Of a stretch of DNA of 64,000 nucleotides, positions 62,230 through 64,000 are shown one piece after another. How positions within the stretch are numbered: the stretch's first letter is position 1; each line of letters begins with the position of its first letter. The translations under genes were made by a program, and so were the position numbers. The DNA lies in assembly GCF_011303555.1 (NCBI RefSeq), contig NZ_CP049868.1:1798001-1862000 (forward strand), read 5' to 3'. This stretch comes from Pedobacter sp. HDW13. Lineage in GTDB: Bacteria; Bacteroidota; Bacteroidia; Sphingobacteriales; Sphingobacteriaceae. The notes under the pieces were generated by a model. The model saw only the letters and a list, made by a program, of their open reading frames with translations, made no database searches and was not told the origin of the DNA.

Positions 62230-64000
62230 TTAATCTGTATAATTCATTTCTTCCATTACAGCAATCAAATCCGCTAGTTTTTTAATCTGTACAGAAACAT
62301 CGGCTTTAATTTGCCTGGTTAATCCTTTCCCGGCAATTTCAATTTCTAACAACCTAAATGAGTTAGCCAGCGTTTTAGCGCCTAATTGCCCTGTTCTACC
62401 CGCAAGCCGGTGCACAATTAATCTGCTTTTATCCTGATCGTTTTCTTCAAGGTGCGCTTTTATAGCAGCCAGGTCATCGATAGAATCCTGTTTAAACCTA
62501 TCCATTATTTTTTCCAGCAACTGCTGATCGCCGAAAGTCATTTTTTCTATAGCCGAAAAATCAAATTCGGGTTGCTCGGTTAAAATTGCAGCTTTATCAA
62601 AAATAGATAAGATATCTATCGCTCTGAATGGTTTCATAATCAAGCCGTCAAAACCATCACTTAAAACCATTTCACGCTCCTCGGGCAAAACCTGCGCGGT
62701 TATGGCATAAAATTTAACCGAATCAGACAGTTTTTTCCTTAGTAAATGGCAAAGCTCAAAGCCTGTCATTTCAGGCATCCGCATATCAATCAGTACATAT
62801 TTTAAATCATCTTCAGGCTTCGCGTGCAAAATATCGGCCACCTGGGTAAAACTTCTAAAAGGGATTTTATTCTTCTGAAAGATTGTACCACAAAGCTCCA
62901 AAATCAGCCTGTCATCGTCAATTACCCATACTGTCCCCGGATTTACAATGGTATAATTTTCTAAATCGCGTTCATTATAAACGCGCTCAGTAGTATGTTC
63001 ATATTTGAGGTAAATATTAAACGTAGTACCGATGCCAGGTTTGCTTTTAACATAAATCCGTCCACCCTGTGTTTCAATTAACGATTTTACAATGGGTAAG
63101 CCCAAACCTGTACCGGCCTGATTGATGATGTATTTTTCGGGCGATTCAATCTGCTCAAATTCATTGAAAATTTTGGCCTGGTCTTTTTCTTCAAAACCAA
63201 TTCCGGTATCCTGTATGGTAAAATGAAAATGCAGGTCGTTACCTTGCTTTTTATAAGAAACTGCCAGTTTTATTTCGCCCTTTAAAGTAAATTTAACCGC
63301 ATTGCCCAAAAGGTTAAATAAAATTTGCTTTAACCTGAAAGCATCACCTTTAACCGATTCGAGGTGATCAAGGCCTAAATCTACAATTAACTGCAGCGAT
63401 TTCTGTTCGGCCAGCGGACGCATTACCGAAATCACTTCGTCTAAAACATTTTTAATATCGAATACCTGATGATTAAAACGGAACTCGCCAGAAATGATCC
63501 TGTTGTAATCCAATACTTCATTTACAATCTGCAACAAATGGATAGATGACTGATAAATGGCATCGATATCTTTTTTCTGGGGTACATCCTGCTGGGTAAT
63601 TAATTCGGCATAACCCAGTATCGATTGCAGCGGCGTTCTGATCTCGTGACTCATGTTGGAAAGAAAACGCTGTTTGGCTTTACCATGGTACTCGGCCTCA
63701 TCCTTGGCCTGCTCCAATGCCTTCCTGTATTTATTGCTTCGGGTAATATCGGCAAGAATTAAATAGAGCAGAATAACGGTAAGCAGAAAAAATGCGAGGA
63801 TGATGATCGTAATTTGTGTAATCCCGTCGTTTACCACTTCCTTGGCCTGAATACCGTTTAAATCAACCTGCGCTACAGCTTGTCCTTCAACCTCGCGCAA
63901 AATTTGTAGCATTTGTGCCGTTAATGCATTACTGGCATTGGATAGATCAGCTTCCCGTTTTAAAAATTTCTGGCTTTTCTGGCGTTGCTCCTGTTCGATA
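62230..64000 (-). CDS. Hybrid sensor histidine kinase with receiver and Hpt domains, partial (N-terminus beyond right edge)
   Basis: The gene runs off the right edge; its reading frame continues to 64000 without a start that must be used. In the window the order is a coiled part and a membrane helix (ITQITIIILAFFLLTVILLY), HisKA with FLSNMSHEIRTPLQ (phospho-His), HATPase_c with DTGIGFEE and GTGLGLPIVKSL, a receiver domain with IDDDRLILEL and the Asp in LIDMRMPEMTG, and a C-terminal Hpt domain with IVHRLAGRTGQLG (phospho-His). This is a multi-step phosphorelay kinase. It is convergent with the NtrC-type regulator, which suggests the pair works together, although convergence alone does not prove it. 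Confidence 0.9.
   Translation of the reverse strand, partial: IEQEQRQKSQKFLKREADLSNASNALTAQMLQILREVEGQAVAQVDLNGIQAKEVVNDGITQITIIILAFFLLTVILLYLILADITRSNKYRKALEQAKDEAEYHGKAKQRFLSNMSHEIRTPLQSILGYAELITQQDVPQKKDIDAIYQSSIHLLQIVNEVLDYNRIISGEFRFNHQVFDIKNVLDEVISVMRPLAEQKSLQLIVDLGLDHLESVKGDAFRLKQILFNLLGNAVKFTLKGEIKLAVSYKKQGNDLHFHFTIQDTGIGFEEKDQAKIFNEFEQIESPEKYIINQAGTGLGLPIVKSLIETQGGRIYVKSKPGIGTTFNIYLKYEHTTERVYNERDLENYTIVNPGTVWVIDDDRLILELCGTIFQKNKIPFRSFTQVADILHAKPEDDLKYVLIDMRMPEMTGFELCHLLRKKLSDSVKFYAITAQVLPEEREMVLSDGFDGLIMKPFRAIDILSIFDKAAILTEQPEFDFSAIEKMTFGDQQLLEKIMDRFKQDSIDDLAAIKAHLEENDQDKSRLIVHRLAGRTGQLGAKTLANSFRLLEIEIAGKGLTRQIKADVSVQIKKLADLIAVMEEMNYTD

Overview
The window looks like a chromosomal segment of a Bacteroidota bacterium of the Sphingobacteriaceae, most likely Pedobacter or a close relative. 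This is inferred from gene content and signals, not from a database search. The evidence is AT-rich DNA, promoter boxes of the Bacteroidota type (TTG, about 20 bases, TAnnTTTG), a full-length SprA of the type 9 secretion system, several large outer-membrane beta-barrel proteins with carboxypeptidase-regulatory-like N-terminal domains, and no reliance on Shine-Dalgarno sites. Most of the window is ordinary housekeeping DNA.

Layout. 1-2160: thioredoxin-like protein (cut by the left edge), TatD-family hydrolase and TcdA-like tRNA-modification enzyme. 2239-11251: an AddA-like helicase-nuclease and an AddB-like nuclease with an outer-membrane beta-barrel gene between them. 11354-18660: GNAT acetyltransferase, pyruvate dehydrogenase E1 beta, pentapeptide-repeat protein, DUF1801 protein, Tex, PnuC and a decayed ORF6N gene. 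18663-26336: a lipoprotein, the rplM-rpsI-rpsB-tsf translation cluster, a Tat-exported phosphoesterase, nagA, and pyrH-frr. 26395-28524: LacI regulator, two unusual tRNA-like genes and an Lrp regulator. 28992-34442: feoAB and a TonB-receptor-like barrel. 34700-46410: VanZ-like protein, gcvH, sprA, ruvA and malic enzyme. 46568-59658, all on the minus strand: Fic protein, LysM transglycosylase, gatA, two tatA genes, an EnvC-like protein, a DUF4292 lipoprotein, a TPR protein, dut, a flippase, acylphosphatase, nitronate monooxygenase and an amidohydrolase. 59758-64000: tRNA-Thr, two nearly identical small secreted proteins, and an NtrC-type regulator convergent with a hybrid histidine kinase cut by the right edge.

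Two things stand out. First, at 27559-27891 two adjacent minus-strand genes fold as class II tRNAs (perfect acceptor and T arms, leucine-like D arm) but have variable arms of 76 and 45 nt, a conserved U-U mismatch in the anticodon stem, a GUC anticodon by alignment, and a G discriminator. This is the best candidate for something undescribed. Second, four genes (addA-like, barrel, feoB, fic) are each broken by the loss of exactly one base in or next to a G/C run, and a fifth such loss is visible in a gene remnant. This common signature suggests sequencing or assembly error more than biology. Many intergenic regions carry short-word or palindromic dispersed repeats of kinds common in this phylum.
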